From contig NZ_CP107930.1 of assembly GCF_036021035.1 (NCBI RefSeq), forward strand, positions 1,674,001 through 1,738,000: 64,000 nucleotides of DNA, written 5' to 3'. The translations under genes and the position numbers were made by a program. The DNA is from Kineococcus sp. NBC_00420 (GTDB lineage: Bacteria > Actinomycetota > Actinomycetes > Actinomycetales > Kineococcaceae). The notes under the pieces were generated by a model that saw only the letters and a list, made by a program, of their open reading frames with translations, was not told the origin of the DNA and did not search any database. Each line of letters opens with the position of its first letter. Within the stretch, counting starts at the first letter, position 1. This document shows positions 25,214 to 34,238 of this stretch, piece after piece.

Positions 25214-25915
25214 ATGGCCAGGATCGTTGTCGCCGAGGACGACGCCCTCCAACAGGAGCTCCTCCACCGCTACCTCACCCGCGAAGGCCACGACGTCGTC
25301 ATTGCTTCCGACGGCCCCAGCGCCCTCGCGCAGGCCCGTGAGGCCGACACGGCGCTGCTGGTGCTCGATGTCATGCTGCCCGGGCTGGACGGGCTGCAAG
25401 TGTGCAGCCGGCTCCGGGAGGAGGGGTCCGAGCTGCCGGTCATCATGCTCACCGCGCGATCGAGCGAGGCCGATGTCCTCATCGGGCTGGACGTCGGCGC
25501 CGACGACTACGTCATCAAGCCCTACCGGCCTCGCGAGCTCGTGGCGCGCACGAGGACCCAACTCCGTCGCACCGCCGCACGACGCCAGGAGAGGCAGTTG
25601 CGCGCCGGTGACGTCGTGGTGGACGCGCAACGTCACGAGGCCCTCCTGCGTGGTCGGGTGCTCGACCTGACCCGAGCCGAGTTCGCACTCCTGCACACCC
25701 TCCTGCGCAACCGCGGCATCGTTCTCAGTCGTCAGCAGCTGCTCGAAGGCGTGCACGGCGACGGACGCTTCATCACGGAACGCACCGTGGACGCACACGT
25801 CAAGAACCTGCGCACGAAGCTGGAGGACGATCCGCGCCGGCCGCGATACGTCCAGACCGTCTACGGCGTCGGATACCGCTTCGACGGGTTCGTCGACGGC
25901 GCGGATGCGTCGTAG
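25214..25915 (+). CDS. OmpR family response regulator
   Basis: A 233-residue response regulator. The receiver domain (1-115) has the acidic pair EDD (8-10), the phospho-acceptor Asp at 52 in LVLDVMLPGLDGL, Thr 80 in IMLTARS and Lys 102 in DDYVIKPYRPREL. The C-terminal OmpR/PhoB winged helix (about 130-228) ends RRPRYVQTVYGVGYRF, the usual motif. It is followed by a histidine kinase whose ATG overlaps its end by 11 bases, so the two are co-translated. The divergent gene at 24423 encodes a secreted protein and may be a target. Confidence 0.9.
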   Translation: MARIVVAEDDALQQELLHRYLTREGHDVVIASDGPSALAQAREADTALLVLDVMLPGLDGLQVCSRLREEGSELPVIMLTARSSEADVLIGLDVGADDYVIKPYRPRELVARTRTQLRRTAARRQERQLRAGDVVVDAQRHEALLRGRVLDLTRAEFALLHTLLRNRGIVLSRQQLLEGVHGDGRFITERTVDAHVKNLRTKLEDDPRRPRYVQTVYGVGYRFDGFVDGADAS

Positions 25916-27653
25916 CCTCCTCGTCCGCTTCCTCGTCATCGCGATCGTCATCGTGACAGCGTCGATCGCGGGCACGGCCTGGATCGTCACCAGCGCGGTC
26001 TCCCGACGCGACGCCTTGCGGATCGACGGCAACGCCAGGACCGATCAGCGCATCGTGACCGCGGTGCAGCAGTGGGCCGGCGGTGAGCGATCGTGGGACG
26101 GTGTCACACCGCTGCTCATTCGGCTCTCTGAGGAAGATCACCGGCGCATCGCGCTCATGGACGAGAACGGACGGGTGCTCGCCGACACCGATCGCGACCT
26201 ACCGCCCCCACAGAGTCCCGGCGTGCCGGTCGATCCGCTCACTCAGACCTACGCCGACACTTTGAGCCCGATCAGTACGACAGTCTCTGGCGCCTTCGCG
26301 CTCACACCCGCCGAACGGGCACAGTCCAGAGCACGGGCCGAGGCTGCCCTCGCATGCTCGGCGGGCAGACCCCAGGATCTGCGGACGTGGCCGAACGGCC
26401 GCGTCGTCCTGCCGAACGTGCCCGGTGAGTGCCAGGGGAGGAACGACGGGGCCCCCTTCCCGTCCGAGCAACTGGCCCTCGACACGCTGACCCGGATGAC
26501 CAACACCTGCCTGCAGGCGAAGTCGCTCGAGACGCTCAGTTCGATCGAACTCGATACGACCTCGGCCGGTGCCGCCGCTGGAATCTCCCTGCGTCTGGTC
26601 GGCGACGATCACCCGGTAGCGGTGCAGGCGGCTCAGCTGACGCGAACCTGTGTGACCGACGCCTGGCTCGCGCTGAACGAGAACCTCGTACCACCGCGCG
26701 CCTACCTCATCACGACCGACCTGCAGGGTGACCGCCCATCTCTCGCATCGCTGACGACCGATTCACTCGCACGGATCGCCGCGGTCGTCCTTGGGCTCAT
26801 CGTCCTCAGCAGCATGCTCGTCCTGGTGTTCAGCTGGCGCGCTGTCCGGCGGATCCGGACGCTCCAGGCAGTCACCGACCGTCTGCGGCGAGGGCATCAG
26901 GCGACGAGGGCCGTGGAGGACGGGCACGATGAGATTGCGCAGCTCGGTTCAGCCATCAACCAGCTCGCCGATCAGTTGCAGCACGTGCAGCGCCAGCGCG
27001 ACCAGTTCACCGCCGACATCGCCCACGACCTCCGAACGCCTCTGACGAACATCCGCGGTTGGATCGAGGCGTGGCGTGATGGTGTCGCTCGACACGAGTC
27101 CGAAGTGCTCGACATCGTCGACAGTGAGGCGGAGCACCTTCAACGACTCGTCACCGACCTGCAGACCGTGGCCCTCACCGACGCGCGCGAACTCTCGATG
27201 AACCCGGAGCTGTTCGACCTCGCCTCGATGCTTCGCACCGTCGTCGCAGCACGGCGAACCGACCACCCGCGATTCGTCTACGAGGGACCAGGCTCGTTCT
27301 GGGTCACCGGCGACCGTGGGCAGCTCCGCCAGGTCGTCGACAACCTCCTTACCAACGCCGACGTCCACGCAGAGGCTTCGGCCGTCATCGTCCGACTCAC
27401 GCCGGAACGTGATCGCGTACGCGTGGACGTCGCGGACGACGGCGCCGGTCTACCGCCGGAAATGGCCGCGCGGATGTTCGACAGGTTGTGGCGAGCCGAT
27501 CCGGTACGAAGTCGGACCACCGGCGGGCACGGACTCGGACTGACGATCTCACGACGGCTCGTCGAACTGCATGGTGGACAACTCACGGTTTCGGCGGCAT
27601 CCCCCCACGGTGCCGTCTTCACGATGCGTCTTCCCATCAACGCCAGGAACTGA
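25905..27653 (+). CDS. sensor histidine kinase with large extracytoplasmic domain
   Basis: A 582-residue membrane sensor kinase. TM1 is about 6-28 (LLVRFLVIAIVIVTASIAGT). An outside domain of about 260 residues follows, with conserved-looking cysteines in LACSAG, GECQGR, NTCLQA and RTCVTD, then TM2 at about 288-310. A HAMP linker leads to the dimerisation box FTADIAHDLRTPLTNIRGW with the phosphorylated His at about 374. The ATPase has VVDNLLTNADVH, VADDGAGLPPEM and the G2 box GGHGLGLTI. The sensory domain is unusually long and matches no family I recognise. It partners the response regulator encoded just upstream. Confidence 0.9.
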   Translation: MRRSLLVRFLVIAIVIVTASIAGTAWIVTSAVSRRDALRIDGNARTDQRIVTAVQQWAGGERSWDGVTPLLIRLSEEDHRRIALMDENGRVLADTDRDLPPPQSPGVPVDPLTQTYADTLSPISTTVSGAFALTPAERAQSRARAEAALACSAGRPQDLRTWPNGRVVLPNVPGECQGRNDGAPFPSEQLALDTLTRMTNTCLQAKSLETLSSIELDTTSAGAAAGISLRLVGDDHPVAVQAAQLTRTCVTDAWLALNENLVPPRAYLITTDLQGDRPSLASLTTDSLARIAAVVLGLIVLSSMLVLVFSWRAVRRIRTLQAVTDRLRRGHQATRAVEDGHDEIAQLGSAINQLADQLQHVQRQRDQFTADIAHDLRTPLTNIRGWIEAWRDGVARHESEVLDIVDSEAEHLQRLVTDLQTVALTDARELSMNPELFDLASMLRTVVAARRTDHPRFVYEGPGSFWVTGDRGQLRQVVDNLLTNADVHAEASAVIVRLTPERDRVRVDVADDGAGLPPEMAARMFDRLWRADPVRSRTTGGHGLGLTISRRLVELHGGQLTVSAASPHGAVFTMRLPINARN

Positions 27654-28204
27654 AACTGCAGCTAGCCTCGATCGTTCACGCGATCTTCGGCTCGGGTGGT
27701 CGACATGAGCGGATCTGCTGCACGGATCGACGAACCGAGCTGATGTGCCCTGAGCCGAGGCAGGTATCCGACCTGGACCTGTTGGCGAAACCACCTGTTG
27801 AGGCTCCGCAACCACACCGAGCCCTCCTCCGCAGCGGCCCGGTCATCGCGTTGTGCGGTCGTGCTCGGAGATCCCGTGCGGGCAGGTGAGACGGTGACGT
27901 CAGTCACCCACGACCCGGGTCAGCGAGAACCTCGTGGCCGGCGTCGATGAACTCCCGCAGCGCGGACAAGAGGTCGAGGTGGTTCCGGGCGCAGGTGGTG
28001 TCCTGCTCCCGTCCGGGCCGGACGCGTGAAACCCGGATCGGCCAACGTCAGGAGCGGTGAGAACGCGAACGTTCCCGCCGTGGCGGTGGTGCTCGCCTGA
28101 CCACCCTCCCCCGTGAGCGGGTGGACACTCCGATGCCGTCGTGGCGGTTCAGGTTCACCATCCGGGAGGTGGGCAGGACGGCGGTGCAGGTGACAAGAAC
28201 AACA
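27654..28204 (+). other. gap with no convincing gene
   Basis: About 550 bases at the right edge of the island. Frames are short and broken. The word TCGACGAACCGAGC at 27727 is also found at 17050 in the left-edge ABC ATPase fossil. A minus-strand frame MVNLNRHDGIGVS directly follows the decayed SAM element and may be the start of a lost SAM-controlled gene. Confidence 0.4.
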
Positions 28205-28297
28205 CGATGGAGCCTGGCCGAGGCACCCGCGCCCGTGGCCGGGGAGGGGGCTGCGGCGTCGTCGAGCCAGGTCGCTCAGCCGCTCTGGACGGTGTTC
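28205..28297 (-). promoter_or_regulatory. degenerate SAM-I-like riboswitch copy
   Basis: The minus strand holds CCAGAGCGGCTGAG, CCTGGCTCGACGACGCCGCA and GGGTGCCTCGGCCAGG, close to the SAM-I element ahead of metF at 31720-31810. It has lost the GCAACC core (GCAGCCCCC instead). The closing stem no longer pairs: the 5' side still has CCGTCC but the 3' side reads CTCCATCG. It lies just after the metE stop, on the same strand. It is probably a non-functional duplicate. Confidence 0.65.
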
Positions 28298-28379
28298 TAC
28301 TGGAAGCAGAAGGCCCCCCGCCAGAACCACGACCCGGCTCGGCAGGTCGGCGGGAACACCTGCCGTACGAACGGGCACG

Positions 28380-30719
28380 TCAGCTCGTCGCGACGGCGTG
28401 CGCGGGGAGTTCCGCGCGGACGGTGCGGGCGGCCTCGACGAGGTTGCGCAGCGACTCGGTGGTCTCGGCGTAGCCACGGGTCTTGAGGCCGCAGTCCGGG
28501 TTCACCCAGACCTGACGCGCCGGGACCGCGGCGACGGCGGCGCGCAGCAACCCGGCGACCTCCTCGGTCGAGGGAACGCGCGGCGAGTGGATGTCGTAGA
28601 CCCCCGGCCCGATGCCCCGCGCGAAACCGGCCCGCGCGATGTCGCCGAGGACCTCCATGCGCGAGCGTACCGCCTCGATGCTCGTGACGTCCGCGTCGAG
28701 GCCGTCGATCGCGTCGATGACCTCGCCGAACTCCGAGTAGCAGAGGTGGGTGTGGATCTGCGTCGCGTCGGCGGCACCGGCCGTCGCCAGGTGGAACGAG
28801 TTCACCGACCAGTCCAGGTAGGCGGGCTGGTCCTGGGTGCGCAGGGGCAGCAGCTCCCGCAGCGCGGGTTCGTCGACCTGGACGATCCCGATGCCGGCGG
28901 CCTCGAGGTCGCTGACCTCGTCGCGCAGCGCCAGGGCGACCTGGCGGGCGGTGTCGCCCAGCGGCTGGTCGTCGCGGACGAAGGACCAGGCGAGGATCGT
29001 CACCGGGCCGGTCAGCATGCCCTTGACGGGCTTCGTCGTGCGCGTCTTCGTGTACCGGCTCCAGGGCACGGTGATCGGCGCCGGACGGACGACGTCACCC
29101 CAGAGGATGGGCGGGCGCACGCAGCGCGACCCGTAGGACTGGACCCAGCCGTGGGCGGTGACGGCGAAACCGTCGAGCTGCTCGGCGAAGTACTGGACCA
29201 TGTCGTTGCGCTCGGGTTCCCCGTGCACGACGACGTCGAGCCCGAGTTCCTCCTGCAGGTCCACGACGCGGTCGATCTCCGCCTTGAGGAACTCCTCGTA
29301 GGCGGCCTCCGTGAGCTCCCCCCGCGTCCACGCGGCCCGCGCCCTGCGGATCTCGCTCGTCTGCGGGAACGAGCCGATCGTCGTCGTCGGCAGCGCCGGC
29401 AGACCCAGCGCCTGCTCCTGCGCGAGGCGGCGCACGGCGTAGTCGCTGCGGCCGAAGGCCTCCGGGGTGAGCGCTGCGAGCCGGTCGCGCACCTCGGGAC
29501 GGACGACGCCGGGGGCACCGACGCGGTCGGCCCGGGCCTGCGCCGACGCGGTGAGCTCCGTCTGGACGGACGCCGCGTCCCCCAGCGCCTTGCCCAGGAC
29601 GACGACCTCGGCGACCTTCTGGTCGGCGAAGGCGAGCCAGCCGCGCAGGCGCTCGTCGAGGGTGGTCTCGCGGGTCACGTCGTGCGGGACGTGCAGCAGG
29701 GAGGTCGACGTCCCGGCGACGACGTGGGCGGCGGAACCCTCGAGGGTCCGCAGCCGGGCCAGCGCCTCGACGAGATCGGCGCGCCAGACGTTGTGCCCGT
29801 CGACGACGCCGCCGACGACCGTCTTGCCGTGCAGCAGTTCCGGACGCGCCGGCGTCGCGCCGCGGACGAGGTCGAGGGCGAGACCCTCGACCGCCGTGGC
29901 GACCAGGGGTTCCAGGAGATCACCCGGGTCGCCGTAGGGCGTCGCGACCAGCAGACGCGGACGGCCCTCGAGCGCCGCGAGGCGGTCGTAGGCGCGGCGG
30001 ACGAGGTCGGCGAGACCTTCGACGCCGTTCGTCGCGGAGTCGCTGACGAGCGCCGGTTCGTCCAGCTGCACCCACTCCGCCCCCGCTGCCGCGTAGGCGG
30101 CGAGGAGTTCCTCGTAGGCGCCGAGCAGGTCGTCGAGCCGGGAGATCGGGGCGAAACCCGCCGGGGCGTCGTCGGTCGCCTTGGCCAGCAGCAGGAACGT
30201 CACGGGCCCGACCACGACGGGACGGGTCAGGAACCCGTCGGAGAGCGCCTCGGCGAACTCCCGCACCCCACGGTCGTCGGCGAACCGGAAGGCCGTCGAC
30301 GGGGAGATCTCGGGGACGAGGTAGTGGTAGTTGGTGTCGAACCACTTCGTCATCTCCAGCGGGGCGTCCGCACCGCGACCGCGGGCGATCGTGGAGTACC
30401 CCACGAGGTCGACGCGGCCGTCCTCGCCCACGACGTCGGCGAAGCGCGGCGGGACGGCGCCGAGGGCGACGGCGGCGTCGAGCACCTGGTCGTAGGCCGA
30501 GAACGCGCACGGGATCGACGCGTCGTGCGCCGGCAGGCCGAGGGAGTTCAGCCGGCGGACCGTGGCGGCACGGACCCTGGCCAGGGCGGCCTCGGTGGTG
30601 TCGCGGTCGGCGCGACCGGCCCACAGGGCCTCGAGGGCCTTCTTGGCCTCGCGGTCGGCGCCGATGCGGGGGTAGCCGAGGACGGTGGCGGTCCAGGTGG
30701 GGAAGTTCTCGGTGCTCAC
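28380..30719 (-). CDS. metE: cobalamin-independent methionine synthase MetE
   Basis: A 779-residue zinc enzyme that transfers the methyl group of 5-methyltetrahydropteroyltri-glutamate to homocysteine to make methionine. The N-terminal half begins [20 protein letters not shown]. The C-terminal catalytic half has [39 protein letters not shown] and the zinc-ligand motifs [12 protein letters not shown] and [13 protein letters not shown] (Cys about 743). Length is standard (about 750-790). The GTG at 30719 overlaps the metF stop by 4 bases, so both proteins come from one message under the SAM-I riboswitch at 31.7 kb. There is no obvious B12 riboswitch. Confidence 0.95.
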   Translation of the reverse strand: MSTENFPTWTATVLGYPRIGADREAKKALEALWAGRADRDTTEAALARVRAATVRRLNSLGLPAHDASIPCAFSAYDQVLDAAVALGAVPPRFADVVGEDGRVDLVGYSTIARGRGADAPLEMTKWFDTNYHYLVPEISPSTAFRFADDRGVREFAEALSDGFLTRPVVVGPVTFLLLAKATDDAPAGFAPISRLDDLLGAYEELLAAYAAAGAEWVQLDEPALVSDSATNGVEGLADLVRRAYDRLAALEGRPRLLVATPYGDPGDLLEPLVATAVEGLALDLVRGATPARPELLHGKTVVGGVVDGHNVWRADLVEALARLRTLEGSAAHVVAGTSTSLLHVPHDVTRETTLDERLRGWLAFADQKVAEVVVLGKALGDAASVQTELTASAQARADRVGAPGVVRPEVRDRLAALTPEAFGRSDYAVRRLAQEQALGLPALPTTTIGSFPQTSEIRRARAAWTRGELTEAAYEEFLKAEIDRVVDLQEELGLDVVVHGEPERNDMVQYFAEQLDGFAVTAHGWVQSYGSRCVRPPILWGDVVRPAPITVPWSRYTKTRTTKPVKGMLTGPVTILAWSFVRDDQPLGDTARQVALALRDEVSDLEAAGIGIVQVDEPALRELLPLRTQDQPAYLDWSVNSFHLATAGAADATQIHTHLCYSEFGEVIDAIDGLDADVTSIEAVRSRMEVLGDIARAGFARGIGPGVYDIHSPRVPSTEEVAGLLRAAVAAVPARQVWVNPDCGLKTRGYAETTESLRNLVEAARTVRAELPAHAVATS

Positions 30720-31657
30720 GGGGTGGGACCTCCTACCGCAGCGATGCGGCTCTGGATGGATCGGGGCAGGTTCAGGTGGTCGAGCAGGTCGAGCGCGGGT
30801 TCCGCCGCGTTGAACGTGTAGAGGTGCAGTCCGGGGGCGCCGGCGTCGAGCAGTCCCGCCGCGAGTCCCGACGAGAACGCCGTCGACGCCCGGCGGCGCT
30901 GGGCGGTGTCGTCGGTGTCGAGCGCCGCGAGCAGCTGTTCCGGGGCCGGGACACCGGCCAGCTCGCCGATGCGCTGCAACCGGCGGGCGTCGTCCGTCAC
31001 GGCGATGCCGGGCAGCAGCGGGATGCTCACCCCGGCGGCGCGCGCCCGGCGCACGAAGGTCGCGTACTCCTCCGCCGAGAACGTCACCTGGCAGATCGCG
31101 AAGTGCGCACCGGCGTCCTGCTTGGCGCGCAGGGCCGCCAGTTCCGCGTCGCGACCGCGGGGGAAGGCCGCCACGGCGAGGGTCAGGGGACCCTCGTCGA
31201 CGGGGACGCGGCCGCCCCGCAGCGCGGAGCGCCGCCGGTCGGCGACCTGGAGCAGTTCGACCAGGTCCCGCGCGGTCGCCAGACCGTCGGGGTGCGGGGT
31301 CCAGTCCGCGCTCCCGACCGGCGGGTCGCCCCGCAGCGCGAGGACGTTGCGGACACCGGCGTCGAGGAACTCGCCGGCGAGTTCCACCACCTCACGTCGC
31401 GAGGACCCCACGCACGTCAGGTGGGCCATCGCCGGCACGGCCGTCGAACCCAGGACGTGGGCCAGCAGTTCCCGACTCGGTCCCCTCGTCGCGCCGGCCG
31501 CCCCGAAGGTGACCGAGACGAAGTCGGGGTGCGTGTCGAGGAGATCGGAGAGCCTGCGCCACAACGACTCCCGCCCGATCTCGGAACGGGGCGGGAAGAG
31601 TTCGAAACTGACGGTGGGCCTCCCGGTCGCGGCGGCGACGAGGGGAGCCAGCGTCAT
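30716..31657 (-). CDS. metF: 5,10-methylenetetrahydrofolate reductase MetF
   Basis: A 313-residue FAD-dependent TIM-barrel enzyme that reduces methylene- to methyltetrahydrofolate, the methyl donor for MetE. Landmarks are [11 protein letters not shown] with the catalytic Glu (about 18), [37 protein letters not shown] and [12 protein letters not shown]. The length is typical of bacterial MetF (about 290-315). The ATG at 31657 follows a leader of about 60 bases after the SAM-I riboswitch. The coupling to metE by a 4-base overlap puts substrate supply and methionine synthesis under a single switch. Confidence 0.95.
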   Translation of the reverse strand: MTLAPLVAAATGRPTVSFELFPPRSEIGRESLWRRLSDLLDTHPDFVSVTFGAAGATRGPSRELLAHVLGSTAVPAMAHLTCVGSSRREVVELAGEFLDAGVRNVLALRGDPPVGSADWTPHPDGLATARDLVELLQVADRRRSALRGGRVPVDEGPLTLAVAAFPRGRDAELAALRAKQDAGAHFAICQVTFSAEEYATFVRRARAAGVSIPLLPGIAVTDDARRLQRIGELAGVPAPEQLLAALDTDDTAQRRRASTAFSSGLAAGLLDAGAPGLHLYTFNAAEPALDLLDHLNLPRSIQSRIAAVGGPTP

Positions 31658-31719
31658 CGCGGCCGGCCCCGGTCCGGAACCGGGTACGCGTCAGGAACAT
31701 CGGTGGGGCGCATCACGAA

Positions 31720-31810
31720 CTCCATCGGCCTGGCTTTAGCACCCTCGCCCGGGCTCGGGGGGTTGCTGCGGCGTCGTCGAGCCAGGACTCTCGGCCGCTC
31801 TGGATGGTGT
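31720..31810 (-). ncRNA. SAM-I (S-box) riboswitch ahead of metF-metE
   Basis: On the minus strand the P1 stem is CCATC (31807-31803 as template GATGG) with GATGG (31726-31722 as template CCATC). Inside are the S-box core elements AGAGCGGCCGAGAG, CCTGGCTCGACGACGCCGCA, GCAACC and GGTGCTAAAGCCAGG. It lies upstream of metF, so high S-adenosylmethionine should switch off metF-metE. The mode (terminator or sequestration of the start) is not resolved from the sequence. Confidence 0.85.
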
Positions 31811-31966
31811 TCACCGAATGTAGACCGGGGTCGACGCGATCCACAAGTGCTGTTCCGGGGTTCCCCCGAACGGAGGAACTACCCGACACGTGGGGTTCTG
31901 GAGGGAGTTCCGACGGGTTCGCGACACGCCGATCTTGCTCAGCGGGGTCCGACGTGACAACCTCAG

Positions 31967-32080
31967 CGCAGGTCATGAGCGCCAGCGACAAGCCCCGGCT
32001 CGCTGGCCGGCAACCCTCCCTCCGCGGCGGGGTGCCCCGGGTGACGACCTGGTCGACGCCGCAGTGGCGCCGGCAAGCGC
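31967..32080 (+). ncRNA. SAM-IV riboswitch ahead of the class V aminotransferase gene
   Basis: P1 is CAGGTC (31969-31974) with GACCTG (32046-32051). P2 is GCCAGCG (31981-31987) with CGCTGGC (32001-32007) around the loop ACAAGCCCCGGCT, which can form a pseudoknot with CCGGG at 32037. The core GGCAACCCTCC and TGCCCCGGGTGACGACC follow, and a 3' arm ends in GGCAAGCGCGG. This is the actinobacterial SAM-IV arrangement. The element is 62-175 bases upstream of the GTG at 32142 and should lower expression when S-adenosylmethionine is plentiful. Confidence 0.85.
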
Positions 32081-32141
32081 GGACCTCGCCGGGGCGATCC
32101 CGGTCCTCCCGGCAGGGTCCAGTTCCTCCAGGAGACTCCTC

Positions 32142-33488
32142 GTGACGCTCAGCACCCTCTCCCCCCTCCGCTGCCCGGCGCCCGTCGCGCCGCTGCTGCC
32201 CGTGGTCGGCCGGGACACCCGCGTCCCGCTCGCCCAGGGCGGGTCGACCACCTACGCGAACCTGGACAACGCCGCCAGCGCACCCGCCCTCACCTCGGTC
32301 GCCACCCGCGTCGCCCAGGTCCTCCCCCACTACGCCAGCGTCCACCGCGGCGCCGGGTACCTCTCGCGCGTCTCCACCGCCCTGTTCGAGCAGGCCCGGG
32401 CCGAGGTCGGGACCTTCCTGGGGGCACGCCCCGACGACGTCGTCGTCTTCACCCGGAGCACGACCGACGCGCTCGACCTGCTCGCCCGGGCGGTCCCGCA
32501 GGGCTCCAGGGTCCTGGTGGCCGACGTCGAGCACCACGCGAACCTGTTGTCGTGGCAGCGCTCAGCCCTGACCACGGTCCTGCGCGGCGGGTCGGACGCG
32601 GAGGAGACCGCGACGCTGCTGGAGGCCGAGCTCGCCCGCGGCGGGTACGCGCTGCTGGCCGTCGCCGGTGCCTCCAACGTGACCGGTGAGGTGCTGCCGC
32701 TGCGTCGGCTGGCCCGGGCCGCGCACGCGGCCGGCGCCCGCATCGCCGTCGACGGGGCGCAGCTGCTCCCCCACCGCCGGGTGGACCTCGGTCGCGACGG
32801 GATCGACTGGATCGCGCTGTCCGGGCACAAGCTCTACGCCCCCTACGGAGCGGGCGCGCTCGTCGGTCGTCGCGACTGGCTCGACGCCGCTGATCCCTAC
32901 CTCGCGGGTGGGGGCGCCACCCTCGACGTGCGCCACGACGCGGTGCGGTGGGCCACCGGGCCCGACCGCCACGAGGCGGGTTCCCCGAACGTGCTCGGCG
33001 CCGTCGCCCTCGCCCAGGCCTGCAGCACGCTCGCGACGCTGGCCCCCGGAGCGCTCGAAGCGCACGAGGAGGCGCTGCGCGAACGGCTCGTCGGCGGGCT
33101 GACGGCGCTGGCCGGCGTCGAGGTCGTGCGCCCGCACCCCGACGACGCCGTGGGGGTCGTGACCTTCACCGTCCCCGGTCGCTCGGTCTCCGAGGTCGCG
33201 GCCTTCCTCTCGGCCGAGCACGGGATCGGTGTGCGCGACGGACGGTTCTGCGCCCACCGGTTCGCCGACTCCCTCGGTCTGGCCGACGGCGGTCTGAGGG
33301 TCTCCACCGGGGTCGGAACGGGATCGGCCGAGGTCGAACGGCTGCTGGCCGCGGTCGAGCAGTTCGTCGGTGCCGGGCCGGAGCTCGAGTACGGGATCGT
33401 CGCGGGGCACTGGGGTCCCACGACCGACGCTCGCCCGGAACCCGCGTCCTTCCTGCCCGCGCCCGGTGCGGACGCGGACCTGGGGTGA
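32142..33488 (+). CDS. class V aminotransferase, SufS/CsdA-like cysteine desulfurase family
   Basis: A 448-residue PLP enzyme. The Schiff-base Lys is 230 in IALSGHKLYAPYGAGAL, with His 131 (DVEHHANLLSW), Asp 204 (IAVDGAQLLPH) and the entry motif LDNAASAPAL. The mobile-loop cysteine that carries persulfide in desulfurases is present (GRFCAHRF, Cys 370). The N-terminus has about 37 extra residues, and the C-terminal tail (from about 415) is Pro/Ala-rich. The GTG at 32142 has AGGAG upstream. It is followed by a rhodanese gene and preceded by a SAM-IV riboswitch, so it is a sulfur-handling enzyme tied to methionine status. The actual substrate, cysteine or another sulfur compound, is not certain. 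Confidence 0.8.
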   Translation: MTLSTLSPLRCPAPVAPLLPVVGRDTRVPLAQGGSTTYANLDNAASAPALTSVATRVAQVLPHYASVHRGAGYLSRVSTALFEQARAEVGTFLGARPDDVVVFTRSTTDALDLLARAVPQGSRVLVADVEHHANLLSWQRSALTTVLRGGSDAEETATLLEAELARGGYALLAVAGASNVTGEVLPLRRLARAAHAAGARIAVDGAQLLPHRRVDLGRDGIDWIALSGHKLYAPYGAGALVGRRDWLDAADPYLAGGGATLDVRHDAVRWATGPDRHEAGSPNVLGAVALAQACSTLATLAPGALEAHEEALRERLVGGLTALAGVEVVRPHPDDAVGVVTFTVPGRSVSEVAAFLSAEHGIGVRDGRFCAHRFADSLGLADGGLRVSTGVGTGSAEVERLLAAVEQFVGAGPELEYGIVAGHWGPTTDARPEPASFLPAPGADADLG

Positions 33489-33571
33489 GCACCTCGCCGA
33501 CGCCTCAGCCAGCAGCGACGACGGACTCGCGCGATCGCCGGGGCCGACCGCACGAACCGAGGAGACACGAC

Positions 33572-33946
33572 GTGAGCGACACCCCCGCAGCACCCCAGGC
33601 ACCGCTCGTCGACGCGGAGACCGCCGGGCGCGCCGTCGCCGCCGGTGCGCTGTTCGTCGACGTCCGCAGCGACGCCGGGCGGGCCGCCGCCGGCGACCTG
33701 CCGCAGGCCGTCGTCGTGGCCAAGACCCAGGTGGCGGAGAAGTTCGCCCTCGGTTCCGACACCGCGCTGGCGGAACTCACCGGGAAGGACCAGGAGATCG
33801 TCGTGATCTGCGGTTCCCCCGCGGGCTCCGGCCCCGTCACTGCCGAACTGCTGGCGGCCGGCTTCACCGACGTCGTGCAGGTCGACGGCGGTTTCCCGGC
33901 CTGGAAGGCCGCGGGCCTGACCGTGGGCGAACCCGCCCAGACCTGA
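33572..33946 (+). CDS. rhodanese-like sulfurtransferase
   Basis: A 124-residue single-domain rhodanese. The active-site Cys 80 lies in EIVVICGSPAGSGPVTAELL, a six-residue loop with Gly-Ser-Pro-Ala-Gly-Ser. The domain starts with GALFVDVRSDAGRAAAGDLP and ends DVVQVDGGFPAWKAAGL, all typical. The GTG at 33572 has GGAGAC upstream. It follows the class V aminotransferase gene by 83 bases on the same strand. It probably accepts persulfide sulfur from that enzyme, under the same SAM-IV control if the message is shared. Confidence 0.85.
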   Translation: MSDTPAAPQAPLVDAETAGRAVAAGALFVDVRSDAGRAAAGDLPQAVVVAKTQVAEKFALGSDTALAELTGKDQEIVVICGSPAGSGPVTAELLAAGFTDVVQVDGGFPAWKAAGLTVGEPAQT

Positions 33947-33972
33947 TCCACCCCGGTCGACGGGACGGGACG

Positions 33973-34206
33973 TCAGGGCATCGGCTCGCTGCTGGGCCGG
34001 GACCCGTCGCCGATCCCACCACGTTCGGCCTCGGCGAAGAGCGCGCGCAGCTCCCCCTCGAACTGCGGCCAGCTCAGCTCACCGGGGGCCGGCTCGTCGT
34101 CCAGCGGCGACCAGGCGTACCCCCACTGCCCCTGCCCCGCGATGGCCAGTCCGGCCACGATCGACGACACCCAGTGCGCCAACAGTTCTCGTACCCGGTC
34201 ACGCAT
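33973..34206 (-). CDS. small hypothetical protein
   Basis: A 77-residue protein starting at an ATG with a strong GAGGAGG ribosome binding site. It reads MRDRVRELLAHWVSSIVAGL followed by an Ala/Gly/Trp segment (AIAGQGQWGYAWSPL) and an acidic, helical C-terminus with PQFEGELRALFAEAE. A single amphipathic or weakly hydrophobic helix may lie at 8-24. It converges on the rhodanese gene and diverges from the flavin monooxygenase, with 32 bases between starts. No function is recognised. Confidence 0.6.
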   Translation of the reverse strand: MRDRVRELLAHWVSSIVAGLAIAGQGQWGYAWSPLDDEPAPGELSWPQFEGELRALFAEAERGGIGDGSRPSSEPMP

Positions 34207-34238
34207 GGTCGCCTCCTCGTCGATCGGTGGAGAGCACT

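Noticed and set aside
17050-27740. TCGACGAACCGAGC at both island edges as an integrase attachment site
   Set aside because: Only 14 bases match, there is no integrase or tRNA gene nearby, and the left copy lies within an ABC ATPase fossil.
28398-30821. An 807-residue open frame on the plus strand opposite metE
   Set aside because: It is a shadow of metE: high GC leaves the opposite strand open. Composition is Arg/Gly/Asp-rich with no motif, and metE is unambiguous.
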